From the NCBI GenBank assembly GCA_036564195.1, contig DATCLA010000272.1, positions 1 through 25,518 of the forward strand: DNA of 25,518 bases, in the 5' to 3' direction. Origin of the DNA: DATCLA01 sp036564195 (GTDB lineage: Bacteria; Bacillota; UBA4882; UBA8346). This document shows positions 7,168 through 14,448 of the stretch, one piece after another; the stretch's first letter is position 1; each line of letters opens with the position of its first letter. A program made the position numbers and the translations under genes. Under the pieces are notes generated by a model that saw only the letters and a list, made by a program, of their open reading frames with translations, was not told where the DNA came from and did no database searches.

Positions 7168-7839
7168 TTAATTCAGACTTAGCTTCAGCATCTCCCGAAT
7201 CAGCTGCTCATTGGCATCTTTAAGCGTTAACGGCAATTCACTGCGCTTAATCTCCCTGCCATTCTTCTTTAAATACTTTAAATAACTTAATATTTCATCC
7301 TTCAGTTTGATCTCACAAACCGGACAATAACTATAAGCCGGATCAATGAGAACATTACATGAGAGGCAAAAACCGGCCCCTTCCGCTTGCAAACGGTGTC
7401 TGGCTTGAAACGATTTTTCCATTAAGCCTTTAAAATGTTGCGCTAATTCCGGGTCTTTAATTGCTTCACAATTAGCGGCAATGAACTTCTGCTCCTGCTC
7501 ATCTAAGCCAGGTTCTGCAGGTATTTCAGGCGTAGCCTCGACTTTACCGATACTCCCGATTTTGATTTTAATTCCTTTAATGATTTGACAACCTAATAAA
7601 GACCGGTAGCGCTGAATAATCTCGGGATTCATTAACAACAGTTGATGGGCCAGTGTCGGGCTTTCGGTTTTCAGGTATAAATACCCGTTTGAACAACGAA
7701 CCGCAATTACCTCTTTTGCCAGTGGCTCTCCGGCAACTCTAGGCCAATAATAGACCGACAATCCGGCCAATAAGCGTTTTAAACTACCGTTACGGCGAAA
7801 AATATTTTCAATAATCGTTCTACAAGAGCTGGTCGACAT
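7168..7839 (-). CDS. DUF721 (DciA-like) protein with C-terminal zinc-ribbon motif
   Basis: A 223-residue protein. Residues 1-95 match the DUF721/DciA family seen between recF and gyrB in many bacteria: SLKRLLAGLSVYYWPRVAGEPLAKEVIAVRCSNG is the typical WxxxVG-like region, followed by YLKTESPTLAHQLLLMNPEII. DciA in other phyla helps load the replicative helicase; a similar role here is inference, since Firmicutes normally use DnaB/DnaI-type loaders. Residues about 155-190 add two Cys pairs, CLSCNV and CPVCEI, 17 residues apart, a likely zinc ribbon. The start overlaps the end of recF by 20 nt and carries GGGGAGGT just upstream. Confidence 0.82.
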   Translation of the reverse strand: MSTSSCRTIIENIFRRNGSLKRLLAGLSVYYWPRVAGEPLAKEVIAVRCSNGYLYLKTESPTLAHQLLLMNPEIIQRYRSLLGCQIIKGIKIKIGSIGKVEATPEIPAEPGLDEQEQKFIAANCEAIKDPELAQHFKGLMEKSFQARHRLQAEGAGFCLSCNVLIDPAYSYCPVCEIKLKDEILSYLKYLKKNGREIKRSELPLTLKDANEQLIREMLKLSLN

Positions 7840-8932
7840 GGTTTACCTCCCCGTCCTTAACTCTAAATAAGGCGGCCTTCTTAGTTAAACCCGGAAAATC
7901 AGCGCCTGTAGTTGCAGTAATAAAAGTTTGACAAGAATTAATTAGCATTTTTAACAATGACTGCCGGCGTTGATTATCAAACTCCGACATCACATCATCT
8001 AACAGTAACAAAGGAGTACTTTCCCGGACTGCCTTAATAACCTTGATTAAACCCAATTTCAATGCCAACGCCGCCGTACGCTGCTGCCCCTGGGATCCAA
8101 AGTCGCGTAGAGCAACACCCTCATTAACTGTTAGCAGCAGGTCATCCCGCTGCGGACCGACTAAAGTAATTCTCCGTTCTAACTCTGATTGCTTCAAATT
8201 TATTAACTCAGTGGTCAGGATTTTACGGAGGTTACTTTCATCAGGTTCCGGGTTAGGATATTTATGCATACATAAATAATCCAGATTCAGTCGTTCCCGG
8301 TCACCGCTAATCTGTTGGTGAGCATCGCGGATATAAGGCTTAATCCTTTGGATTAACGATGTGCGGTACTGAATTATCTTAATGCCTTTCTCCACTAATT
8401 GGGTATTCCAGACATCAAGTTCAACCGATTTGACATTACCTTTTAACAAACGGTTCCGTTGCTGCAAAACCTTTAAATAGTTTAAATAAACATAACGATA
8501 TTGCGGGGCAATTTGTGCCAGGTAAAGATCAATAAAATCTCTGCGAAATTGCGGCCCTCCTTTGATTAATTGGAGGTCTTCAGGGGAGAAAATCACCAAC
8601 GGAACTTGTCCAAAGAAAGTGAACCCCTTGGTTTCCGTGCCGTTAACCTTGATCTTCTTTTGATCTTTCCCCAGCCCAATCTCAATTTCATCACTATGCT
8701 CCCGACCGGAAAAGATTCCTTTAATGTAAAAAAAATCGCTGCCCCAACGGATTAGATCACTCTCTTTCCTGGTCCGGAAGGATTTACCGAGACAAAACAA
8801 GGAAATTGCTTCCAGGAGATTGGTTTTTCCCTGAGCATTCGCACCCACCAAAATATTAACTTCCGGGGATAAATCCAGGTGTAATAAATGATAATTCCGG
8901 AAATTCTTTAGTTCCATTTTGGACAGGAACAT
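7820..8932 (-). CDS. recF: DNA replication/repair protein RecF
   Basis: A 370-residue SMC-like ATPase that helps load RecA at gaps in single-stranded DNA through RecO/RecR. Motifs are MFLSKMELKNFRNYHLLHLDL at the N-terminus, Walker A GANAQGKTNLLEAI (about 32-45), the signature DFGSQGQQRTAALALKLG and Walker B PLLLLDDVMSEFD with the D-loop region. Length matches the family. Its ATG overlaps the TGA of a candidate 35-codon micro-ORF by one nucleotide (TGATG). The ribosome site GGAGGT lies 11 nt upstream, inside that micro-ORF. Confidence 0.97.
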   Translation of the reverse strand: MFLSKMELKNFRNYHLLHLDLSPEVNILVGANAQGKTNLLEAISLFCLGKSFRTRKESDLIRWGSDFFYIKGIFSGREHSDEIEIGLGKDQKKIKVNGTETKGFTFFGQVPLVIFSPEDLQLIKGGPQFRRDFIDLYLAQIAPQYRYVYLNYLKVLQQRNRLLKGNVKSVELDVWNTQLVEKGIKIIQYRTSLIQRIKPYIRDAHQQISGDRERLNLDYLCMHKYPNPEPDESNLRKILTTELINLKQSELERRITLVGPQRDDLLLTVNEGVALRDFGSQGQQRTAALALKLGLIKVIKAVRESTPLLLLDDVMSEFDNQRRQSLLKMLINSCQTFITATTGADFPGLTKKAALFRVKDGEVNHVDQLL

Positions 8933-9039
8933 CAGGATTCCGGACCTCCTTCAATTGGAGCGGGTAAACATTTGGAGATACCTGCTGTTACACTTGAAAA
9001 TATTGGGCTAAAGCTGCGTACTTCTATTTCTTCATTCAC
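8932..9039 (-). CDS. Candidate micro-ORF (35 aa) translationally coupled to recF
   Basis: I do not recognise this product. A GTG start at 9037-9039 has an AAGGAAAGG purine-rich ribosome site at normal spacing. The frame runs 35 codons, MNEEIEVRSFSPIFS then a Pro/Gly-rich end, to a TGA that shares its A with the recF ATG. That stop/start overlap is typical of translational coupling. There is one Cys and no clear domain. In relatives this interval holds the S4-domain gene rlbA (yaaA), which this does not resemble. It could be a chance frame that merely contains the recF ribosome site. Confidence 0.3.
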   Translation of the reverse strand: MNEEIEVRSFSPIFSSVTAGISKCLPAPIEGGPES

Positions 9040-9059
9040 TGAAACCTTTCCTTCTCAAA

Positions 9060-9164
9060 CTAAAAATTTTGCTTTGCGGTCGGTAAAGCTGATTTTTTAG
9101 GTAATTTGCAAACATCCTTGGTTAATCCGGTCAGATTTAAGTTATTCCCTTCAGTCGCCGACAT
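9060..9164 (-). CDS. Candidate micro-ORF (34 aa) between dnaN and recF
   Basis: I do not recognise this product. An ATG at 9162-9164, 17 nt after the dnaN stop, opens 34 codons beginning MSATEGNNLNLTGLT and ending in a Lys-rich tail, with the stop at 9060-9062. The ribosome site is weak (GAGCG). It lies 20 nt upstream of the second micro-ORF, so the two could be a coupled pair or simply non-coding spacer. Confidence is low because of length. Confidence 0.22.
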   Translation of the reverse strand: MSATEGNNLNLTGLTKDVCKLPKKSALPTAKQNF

Positions 9165-9181
9165 TATCGCTCGGAATTCTT

Positions 9182-10279
9182 TTAAACTGATAATTTCAAA
9201 GGCATCACTATATAACGATAATCCTTACTGGTTTTACCAATCATCAGGACCGGCTTTTGTTCTTGTAGATACTTAAAATTAACCACTTCGTCATCTAACG
9301 ATTTTAGAAAGTCCAGTAAGAAACGGACATTAAAACCAATTTCCATCTCAACTCCGTTTACCTCAGCTTGTAATTCTTCATAAGAACGACCTTTATCCGG
9401 CTCCTTAGCGGTAATCACTATTTTATCAACTAAAATCGAGATCTTAATGGAGTTACTGACTAAAGCAGTTCGTTCCAATGCACTGATAAACTGAGTCCGA
9501 TCAATTTCAATTTCGCCATTGAATTCTTTGGGGATAACCTGTTCGTAACGGGGAAACTGGGCTTCAACCAAACGGCTGGAAAAGGTTATTCCGGAACTCT
9601 CGATAAAAATCTGCTTCTCATTTAAGAACACTTGTAACTTTCCAGCTCCGGAACTGCCAAAAATGTTGGCAATTTCCCGAAGGGAACGTACCGGTACTAA
9701 AGCAGTTCTCTGGTTGGAGTTGTTAATTGCCAAATCCCGAACGGATAAGCGGTTAACATCGGTTGCTACCAGTCTTAATTTTCCCGGGGTAATTTCCCAA
9801 AGGATACTGGAGAGAAACGGACGCGGATCTTCGATTATGGTCGCATAGATTGTCTGGCGGATCGCTTCGCGCAAAGCATCGCCGTTAACTTCAAAGTGAT
9901 CTCCGTCTCTAATTTCCGAAAATGCCGGATATTCTTCAACCGGGAAAATTGGCAATTGATAAGAAGAAGTTTGACTGGAGATAGTAACCATGGATGAATC
10001 GTCATTGGTGGCAATCTCTACCGGAACTGCTGGTAAATGCCTGACAATCTCTACGAATGTTTTTCCGGGAAGGACGATGGTGCCGGGTTGAATAACCTGA
10101 ATTTGGGGAACCTTAACTTCGATTGAAATCTCCAAATCAGTAGCCACACATCTTAATAAATCTTCTTTAGTCTCTAAATAAATTCCGGTTAAAATCGGGA
10201 GAGTTGATTTAGCAGCAATCGCCCGGGCAACTACTTGTAGATACCGTGCTAACTCCTCTTGTTGGCAAATGATCTTCAT
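9182..10279 (-). CDS. dnaN: DNA polymerase III beta subunit (sliding clamp)
   Basis: A 365-residue processivity clamp that encircles DNA as a dimer and tethers DNA polymerase III and repair enzymes. Three repeated clamp domains are visible, starting MKIICQQEELARYLQVVARAI, SEIRDGDHFEVNGDALREAI and PKEFNGEIEIDRTQFISAL. AKSTLPILTGIYLET and the C-terminal LMIGKTSKDYRYIVMPLKL are family signatures. A G-rich ribosome site (AAGGGGGAT) precedes the ATG. It follows dnaA across the box-containing 263 bp gap. Confidence 0.97.
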   Translation of the reverse strand: MKIICQQEELARYLQVVARAIAAKSTLPILTGIYLETKEDLLRCVATDLEISIEVKVPQIQVIQPGTIVLPGKTFVEIVRHLPAVPVEIATNDDSSMVTISSQTSSYQLPIFPVEEYPAFSEIRDGDHFEVNGDALREAIRQTIYATIIEDPRPFLSSILWEITPGKLRLVATDVNRLSVRDLAINNSNQRTALVPVRSLREIANIFGSSGAGKLQVFLNEKQIFIESSGITFSSRLVEAQFPRYEQVIPKEFNGEIEIDRTQFISALERTALVSNSIKISILVDKIVITAKEPDKGRSYEELQAEVNGVEMEIGFNVRFLLDFLKSLDDEVVNFKYLQEQKPVLMIGKTSKDYRYIVMPLKLSV

Positions 10280-10310
10280 TTTTCAGATCCCCCTTTGTAG
10301 ATTATTCACA

Positions 10311-10380
10311 AAATTACTAGTAATATTTTTTATTGTTTAAACATATATATAAATAAAATAGTAATCGTAGTTACGGTTAA
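10311..10380 (-). other. Probable DNA unwinding element of oriC
   Basis: This 70 bp stretch is extremely A+T-rich, including a run of alternating TA around 10342-10351 and long T and A tracts, and lies on the dnaN side of a DnaA-box cluster. The arrangement (boxes, then A+T-rich DNA, then dnaN) matches the unwinding region of Bacillus oriC. Immediately next to the box at 10384 the plus strand reads TAG-TAA-TCG-TAG-TTA in successive triplets (10359-10373), resembling a DnaA-trio element. Function is inferred from position and composition. Confidence 0.65.
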
Positions 10381-10383
10381 TAT

Positions 10384-10537
10384 TGTGGATAAACAGATGA
10401 AACCACTGCGGTTATCCCTTTAGGGGATGATCCTAAATTGTGGATAAGAATCAAGGTTATCCTCTTTTTCACAATTTTCACACAATTAAAATGGCTCTGG
10501 ATAAACTTATCCACAGATTATTAAAAGCTTATGCACG
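10384..10537. promoter_or_regulatory. oriC: oriC DnaA-box cluster between dnaA and dnaN
   Basis: Perfect TTATCCACA boxes occur at 10384-10392 (minus), 10439-10447 (minus) and 10507-10515 (plus). A one-mismatch box TTATCCAGA lies at 10496-10504 (minus), facing the plus box across 2 nt. Weaker matches include TTATGCACG at 10529-10537 (plus), TTATCCCTT near 10412 and TTATCCTCT near 10458. The cluster sits directly next to an A+T-rich unwinding candidate, so this is probably the melting half of a bipartite origin. Confidence 0.88.
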
Positions 10538-10542
10538 GTGAA

Positions 10543-11862
10543 TTAACTTAATTTGTGAATTAAATTTTTGATGATTCGGTCGGTTTCCGGATCAGACTTA
10601 ATTAATTCCTGAATCTTTTCATAGGAATGGATTACAGTAGTGTGATCCCGACCGCCAAACTCCTCGCCGATTTTCGGCAATGAATAATCCGTTAATTCCC
10701 GCACCAGGTACATAGCAATTTGTCGCGGGTAAGTGACACTTCTGGTCCGACGGTGTGCCTTTAAGTCAGCAACTTCAATATTGAAAAAATCCGCTACTGT
10801 CTGTTGAATTAGGGGAATGCTAATCCGACTGGATTTTCCGGAAACAATTACGTCCTTTAATACCTCATTTGCTAAATCCAGGGTGATTTGTTTATTATGA
10901 AATGAGGCATAGGCAATAATTCTGATCAAAGCACCTTCCAACTCCCGAATGTTGGAGTTAATCTGGTTTGCAACACTGACAATAACTTCATTGGGCAGGT
11001 GCCAATTCTCAATCGACGCTTTTTTACGTAAAATAGCAATCCTGGTTTCCAGATCCGGCGCTTGAATATCAGTAATTAGACCCCATTCAAACCGGGAGCG
11101 TAAACGGTCTTCCAAAGTTGGAATTTCTTTGGGTGGACGGTCACTAGAAATTACGATCTGGTGTCCGGCTTCATAAAGCGTATTAAAAGTATGGAAAAAT
11201 TCTTCTTGAGTACTTTCTTTTCCGGCAAAAAATTGAATATCATCAATCAGTAACACTTCTACATTACGGTAAGTGTCACGAAATTGAGGAGTCCGGTTAA
11301 AGCGGATCGCGTTGATTAATTCATTAGTAAATTTTTCGGATGAGACATAGACCACTCGGTAATCAGGGTGGTTTTTTAGCACATATTGGCCAATTGCCTG
11401 CATCAGATGGGTCTTGCCCAATCCGACTCCGCCATAGATAAATAAAGGGTTATATGCTTTTCCGGCAGCTTCGGCTACTGCCAGAGAGGCAGCATGAGCA
11501 AACCGATTACTTTCACCAACCACAAAACTTTCAAAAGTATATTTCGGGTTTAATTGATTGGGCTGTGGGGCTATCGGAGCGGCCACTGCGTTTTTGGTTC
11601 CATCAGTTTCCCGGTTTGGTGTGACAAATTTTAATTCCCAGTCTTCCTCGACTAGTTCCCGAATTGTAGTAGTTAATAATGGCGCATAACGTGATTCAAG
11701 CCAGTCACGGGCAAAGTCGTTCGGAACCTCGATAATCAGTACATTATCTTCCAGTGCTAACGGTTTAGTTGGTTTTAACCACGTTTCAAAACTCGGTTTG
11801 CTTAAAAAAGAAGCAATGGATTCTAAAGCTTTTTCCCAAAGACTTTCCAAATTTGTTGTCAT
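10543..11862 (-). CDS. dnaA: Chromosomal replication initiator DnaA
   Basis: A 439-residue AAA+ ATPase that binds DnaA boxes and melts oriC. Domain I (about 1-85) starts MTTNLESLWEKALESI and holds the FETWLKP helicase-loader contact region. A short linker follows. Domain III has Walker A GGVGLGKTHLMQAIG, Walker B VLLIDDIQFFAGK, and sensor/arginine-finger segments (SSDRPPKEI, RLRSRFEWGL). Domain IV has the DNA-binding helix-turn-helix and signature GRDHTTVIHSYEKI. A GAGGAG ribosome site lies upstream. DnaA boxes on both sides, and a promoter candidate overlapping two of them, suggest autoregulation. Confidence 0.98.
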   Translation of the reverse strand: MTTNLESLWEKALESIASFLSKPSFETWLKPTKPLALEDNVLIIEVPNDFARDWLESRYAPLLTTTIRELVEEDWELKFVTPNRETDGTKNAVAAPIAPQPNQLNPKYTFESFVVGESNRFAHAASLAVAEAAGKAYNPLFIYGGVGLGKTHLMQAIGQYVLKNHPDYRVVYVSSEKFTNELINAIRFNRTPQFRDTYRNVEVLLIDDIQFFAGKESTQEEFFHTFNTLYEAGHQIVISSDRPPKEIPTLEDRLRSRFEWGLITDIQAPDLETRIAILRKKASIENWHLPNEVIVSVANQINSNIRELEGALIRIIAYASFHNKQITLDLANEVLKDVIVSGKSSRISIPLIQQTVADFFNIEVADLKAHRRTRSVTYPRQIAMYLVRELTDYSLPKIGEEFGGRDHTTVIHSYEKIQELIKSDPETDRIIKNLIHKLS

Positions 11863-12009
11863 AGCGCTGTAGACTCCTCAATCAAGTTATCCAGAATTGT
11901 TGATAAATTGTTGCTAAAAAAAATAGAAAAAACCTCTGCTAAAGGCACTTATGGGAAAAGTTGAAAAATACTAGACGACCCACGGGAAAGCTAATTAATT
12001 ATTCACAAT

Positions 12010-12038
12010 TTTATAGTTATGCACAAATTTATCCACAA
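12010..12038 (-). promoter_or_regulatory. Candidate dnaA promoter overlapping DnaA boxes
   Basis: On the minus strand a -10 TATAAA (12010-12015) lies 17 nt from a weak -35 TTGTGG (12033-12038). The -35 overlaps the perfect DnaA box at 12029-12037, and the spacer contains the TTATGCACA box at 12017-12025. If used, DnaA binding would block it, giving autorepression as known in other bacteria. The untranslated leader would be about 140 nt. Confidence 0.4.
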
Positions 12039-12294
12039 CTTGTGGATTATTGCTACCTATTTCATAATAACAAAATATCATACCTTTGGCAATTTAAAAT
12101 AAATCGGAATTGAAGTTAAGCAGAAAACTTACTGCTAAAATGGATTATATCACTTTTGGAAGCATCCGGCACCCCTTAAAATCCGGTTGACAAATGTTAA
12201 TTTAATTAGCATCGATTAACTTAATTAGTTTGGCATAATTGTGGATAAATCCTTAGTTTAGGGATTTAAAGTGGAAAACTAAAAGATCTGAGTA

Positions 12295-12323
12295 TTGACA
12301 GCAGCCAAGTTGAACATTATAAT
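12295..12323 (+). promoter_or_regulatory. Consensus sigma-A promoter of the rpmH operon
   Basis: A perfect -35 TTGACA (12295-12300) and a perfect -10 TATAAT (12318-12323) are separated by the optimal 17 nt. The predicted start is about 12330, 29 nt before the rpmH ATG. Confidence 0.93.
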
Positions 12324-12358
12324 TAATGCGTATCTTTAGGGTTAGTGAGGTGATTGAG

Positions 12359-12493
12359 ATGAAAATGACATATCAACCTAATAGACGGAAATACAAGAAA
12401 GACCATGGTTTTTTAGTTCGAATGGCTACCAAAAACGGACGGAAAGTTATTAGCCGCCGTCGCGCTAAAGGCAGAAAGATCCTCTCTGCATAA
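12359..12493 (+). CDS. rpmH: 50S ribosomal protein L34
   Basis: A 44-residue, highly basic protein that reads MKMTYQPNRRKYKKDHGF, then MATKNGRKVISRRRAKGRK, and ends LSA, matching L34 over its full length. It is a structural protein of the large subunit. The ribosome site GAGGTGA lies 5 nt before the ATG. It is too short for many ORF filters. It lies directly after a consensus promoter and 7 nt before rnpA, the universal rpmH-rnpA pairing. Confidence 0.98.
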   Translation: MKMTYQPNRRKYKKDHGFLVRMATKNGRKVISRRRAKGRKILSA

Positions 12494-12500
12494 TAGGTAA

Positions 12501-12863
12501 ATGGTAAATTTAGCTATTTTAAAAAAGAATTCCGAGTTTCAGAATATTTTTAGCCAAGGCCACTCAATCAACGGTAGATATATGGTGGTCTATTTTCTTA
12601 AAAACCAGTCCGAAAATAATCGGTTTGGTTTTTGTGTCGGAAAAAAAATTGGGACTGCCGTTATCCGTAACCGGATTAAACGTTTATTGCGGGAGGCTGT
12701 CCGTCAAAGCGTGGTTTGGGAATTTTCAGGCTGGAATCTGATTTTAATTGCCCGCCAGCCGATTACAAAGGCCTCACTGAATGATCTAATTAGCGAGTTC
12801 AACTTATTGCTTAGTAAAGCTAAATTGAAGCAGTTGTCGCTTGAAGGGAAGGATTCCCAGTGA
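12501..12863 (+). CDS. rnpA: Ribonuclease P protein component
   Basis: A 120-residue basic protein that supports the RNase P RNA in 5' processing of precursor tRNA. The N-terminal LKKNSEFQNIFSQGHSINGRYMVVYFL, the FGFCVGKKIGTAVIRNRIKRLLREAVR segment (RNR motif, the RNA-binding left-handed crossover) and the NLILIARQP strand are diagnostic. The start ATG follows rpmH closely, and the stop overlaps the yidD GTG start by 4 nt. Confidence 0.96.
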   Translation: MVNLAILKKNSEFQNIFSQGHSINGRYMVVYFLKNQSENNRFGFCVGKKIGTAVIRNRIKRLLREAVRQSVVWEFSGWNLILIARQPITKASLNDLISEFNLLLSKAKLKQLSLEGKDSQ

Positions 12864-13084
12864 AAAAAGCGATTCTTTATATGATTAAGCTATATCAAAA
12901 ATTCTTGTCACCACTAAAACCAGCTAGTTGTAGGTTTTATCCGACTTGTTCCCAGTATACGTTTCAAGCAGTTAGCCGGTTTGGAGTTACAAAAGGAATA
13001 ATCTTAGGAATCAGGCGAATTTTACGGTGTAATCCTTTCTTTAAAGGCGGATATGACCCTATTCCTGATAAAATAGATTCGTGA
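12860..13084 (+). CDS. yidD: Membrane protein insertion efficiency factor YidD
   Basis: A 74-residue protein with LYMIKLYQKFLSPLKPASCRFYPTCSQYTFQAV and the later GIRRILRCNPFFKGGYDPIP, the full YidD signature including the three conserved Cys residues. It is membrane-associated by an amphipathic N-terminal helix and aids YidC-dependent insertion. It starts with GTG, overlapping the rnpA stop by 4 nt (translational coupling), with AAGGA upstream. Confidence 0.95.
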   Translation: MKKAILYMIKLYQKFLSPLKPASCRFYPTCSQYTFQAVSRFGVTKGIILGIRRILRCNPFFKGGYDPIPDKIDS

Positions 13085-13115
13085 CAAATCTATAACCGGA
13101 AAGGACGAAATATTT

Positions 13116-13760
13116 TTGAGTATATTTAGAGCAATTCTGGAATTCTTTTTTGGGATAACTAATAACTGGGGTTGGTCGATTATTATCTTAACGGTGCTGA
13201 TTAAATTAATCCTGTTTCCAACCACAATTAAACAGTTTAAAGTAATGGCGAAGATGAAAGATTTACAGCCAAAGTTAAAAGAGATTCAGGATAAGTATAA
13301 AGATAAGCCTGAAGAGTACCAGCGCCGGACGATGGAACTTTATAAGAACGCGAATGTCAATCCTTTAAGCGGTTGTCTACCGATGCTGATTCAACTCCCG
13401 ATTTTGATTCTTTTTTATAATGCCCTTCAAGACCCTAAATATGTGGCTGAAGTTATTAAAGACGCCTCGTTTTACGGTATTATCTTAAAAGAAAATCATA
13501 ATCTGGCTCTCGCAGTGGTATCAGCAGTTACTACTTTTTTACAGAGTAAATTGACTACTCCTGCTGCTGGTGGAGATTCACAACAACAAACTTTTCTTTA
13601 TATCATGCCCTTGATGATAGGTTACTTTACTTGGCAAATTAATTCCGGAGTCGGGCTTTACTGGGTAACCAGTAATATAATTGGCATTTTTCAACAATAT
13701 TTGATTAATGAGTACATTATTGTGAAAAAACACCGTGAACACCAGACTGACCAGGCTTGA
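13116..13760 (+). CDS. yidC: Membrane protein insertase YidC/Oxa1 family
   Basis: A 214-residue Gram-positive-type YidC. The first core membrane segment is GWSIIILTVLIKLILFP, followed by the cytoplasmic coiled hairpin IKQFKVMAKMKDLQPKLKEIQDKYK. The next segments are NVNPLSGCLPMLIQLPILILFYNAL, ALAVVSAVTTFLQ and FLYIMPLMIGYFTWQINSGVGLYWVTSN. The basic residue expected in the hydrophilic groove is Lys30 rather than Arg. No lipoprotein signal peptide is seen before the first segment, unlike SpoIIIJ/YqjG. The start is a TTG with AAAGGA about 10 nt upstream; an alternative start is possible. Confidence 0.93.
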   Translation: MSIFRAILEFFFGITNNWGWSIIILTVLIKLILFPTTIKQFKVMAKMKDLQPKLKEIQDKYKDKPEEYQRRTMELYKNANVNPLSGCLPMLIQLPILILFYNALQDPKYVAEVIKDASFYGIILKENHNLALAVVSAVTTFLQSKLTTPAAGGDSQQQTFLYIMPLMIGYFTWQINSGVGLYWVTSNIIGIFQQYLINEYIIVKKHREHQTDQA

Positions 13761-13792
13761 TTTAAATTTACCGTTTGGAGGGAAGATATAGC

Positions 13793-14422
13793 ATGAAGAC
13801 TGTCGAAAAAACGGCTAAAACCAAAGAGGAAGCTCTAGCTGAAGCCTTACAGGAACTTGGTGTTAGTGAAGATAAAGTAAATATTGAGGTTTCAGAAGAA
13901 GCTTCCAAGGGTTTATTTGGTTTTCTGGGTGGAAAAATGGTTAAAGTAAGGGTAACCGTCAAGGAAGACCCGGGACAAGCCGCCGGATTATTTTTAAGGG
14001 AAATGTTGGTTAATATGGGGGTTACTGCCCAGGTTGAGATTTTTCGTCGCAAAGATAATATCCTGTTAAATATCAATGGCCAAGACCTGGGGATCTTAAT
14101 TGGTAAACGGGGCCAAACATTAGATGCAATGCAATACTTAGTTAATTTAGCTGTTAATAAGGATCATACCCAAAAGGAACGTATCATAATTGATGTTGAG
14201 GGTTACCGACGTCGCCGCGAAGAAACCCTACGTAAGCTTGCCAATCGCTTGGCGGATCGGGTGAAACGGGAGCATAAAAAGGAAGTTTTGGAACCCATGA
14301 CACCACATGAACGTAAAATTATTCATTCAACGTTACAAGGAAACAAGGATGTATTTACTTATAGTGAAGGTAGCGACCCTTATCGTCATGTAATAATTTC
14401 CCCGCAGGAAAAGGAAGGTTAA
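13793..14422 (+). CDS. jag: RNA-binding protein Jag/KhpB (Jag_N-KH-R3H)
   Basis: A 209-residue protein with an N-terminal Jag_N domain (KTVEKTAKTKEEALAEALQELG ... KGLFGFLGGKMVKVRV), a KH domain (NILLNINGQDLGILIGKRGQTLDAMQYLVNL, GxxG-type loop IGKRG) and a C-terminal R3H domain (LANRLADRVKREHKKEVLEPMTPHERKIIHSTLQ). It binds RNA and is linked to cell division and sporulation genes in Firmicutes. The ATG at 13793 is chosen because GGAGGGAAG lies 8 nt before it; the earlier in-frame TTG at 13775 lies inside that ribosome site. Last gene before the terminator. Confidence 0.95.
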   Translation: MKTVEKTAKTKEEALAEALQELGVSEDKVNIEVSEEASKGLFGFLGGKMVKVRVTVKEDPGQAAGLFLREMLVNMGVTAQVEIFRRKDNILLNINGQDLGILIGKRGQTLDAMQYLVNLAVNKDHTQKERIIIDVEGYRRRREETLRKLANRLADRVKREHKKEVLEPMTPHERKIIHSTLQGNKDVFTYSEGSDPYRHVIISPQEKEG

Positions 14423-14448
14423 CCCGGAAATCACCGGGTTATTTTTTT
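14420..14448 (+). terminator. Rho-independent terminator of the rpmH-jag operon
   Basis: AACCCGG (14421-14427) pairs with CCGGGTT (14434-14440) around a 6-nt loop, followed by ATTTTTTT. The stem overlaps the jag stop codon. Confidence 0.9.

Larger units (their letters stand above)
11863..12358. promoter_or_regulatory. oriC: oriC region between dnaA and rpmH, second DnaA-box cluster
   Basis: This 496 bp gene-free stretch separates the divergent dnaA and rpmH. DnaA boxes found are TTATCCAGA 11887-11895 (plus, one mismatch), TTATCAACA 11898-11906 (minus, one mismatch), TTATGCACA 12017-12025 (plus, one mismatch), TTATCCACA 12029-12037 (plus, perfect), TAATCCACA 12041-12049 (minus, one mismatch) and TTATCCACA 12240-12248 (minus, perfect). 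The boxes at 12029 and 12041 face each other. The interval also holds the dnaA promoter candidate and the rpmH promoter. The part between about 12050 and 12230 is A+T-rich and shows nothing else I can name. Confidence 0.85.

Noticed and set aside
12187..12192. TTGACA upstream of rpmH
   Set aside because: No -10-like hexamer at 16-18 nt; the perfect promoter at 12295-12323 explains rpmH expression.
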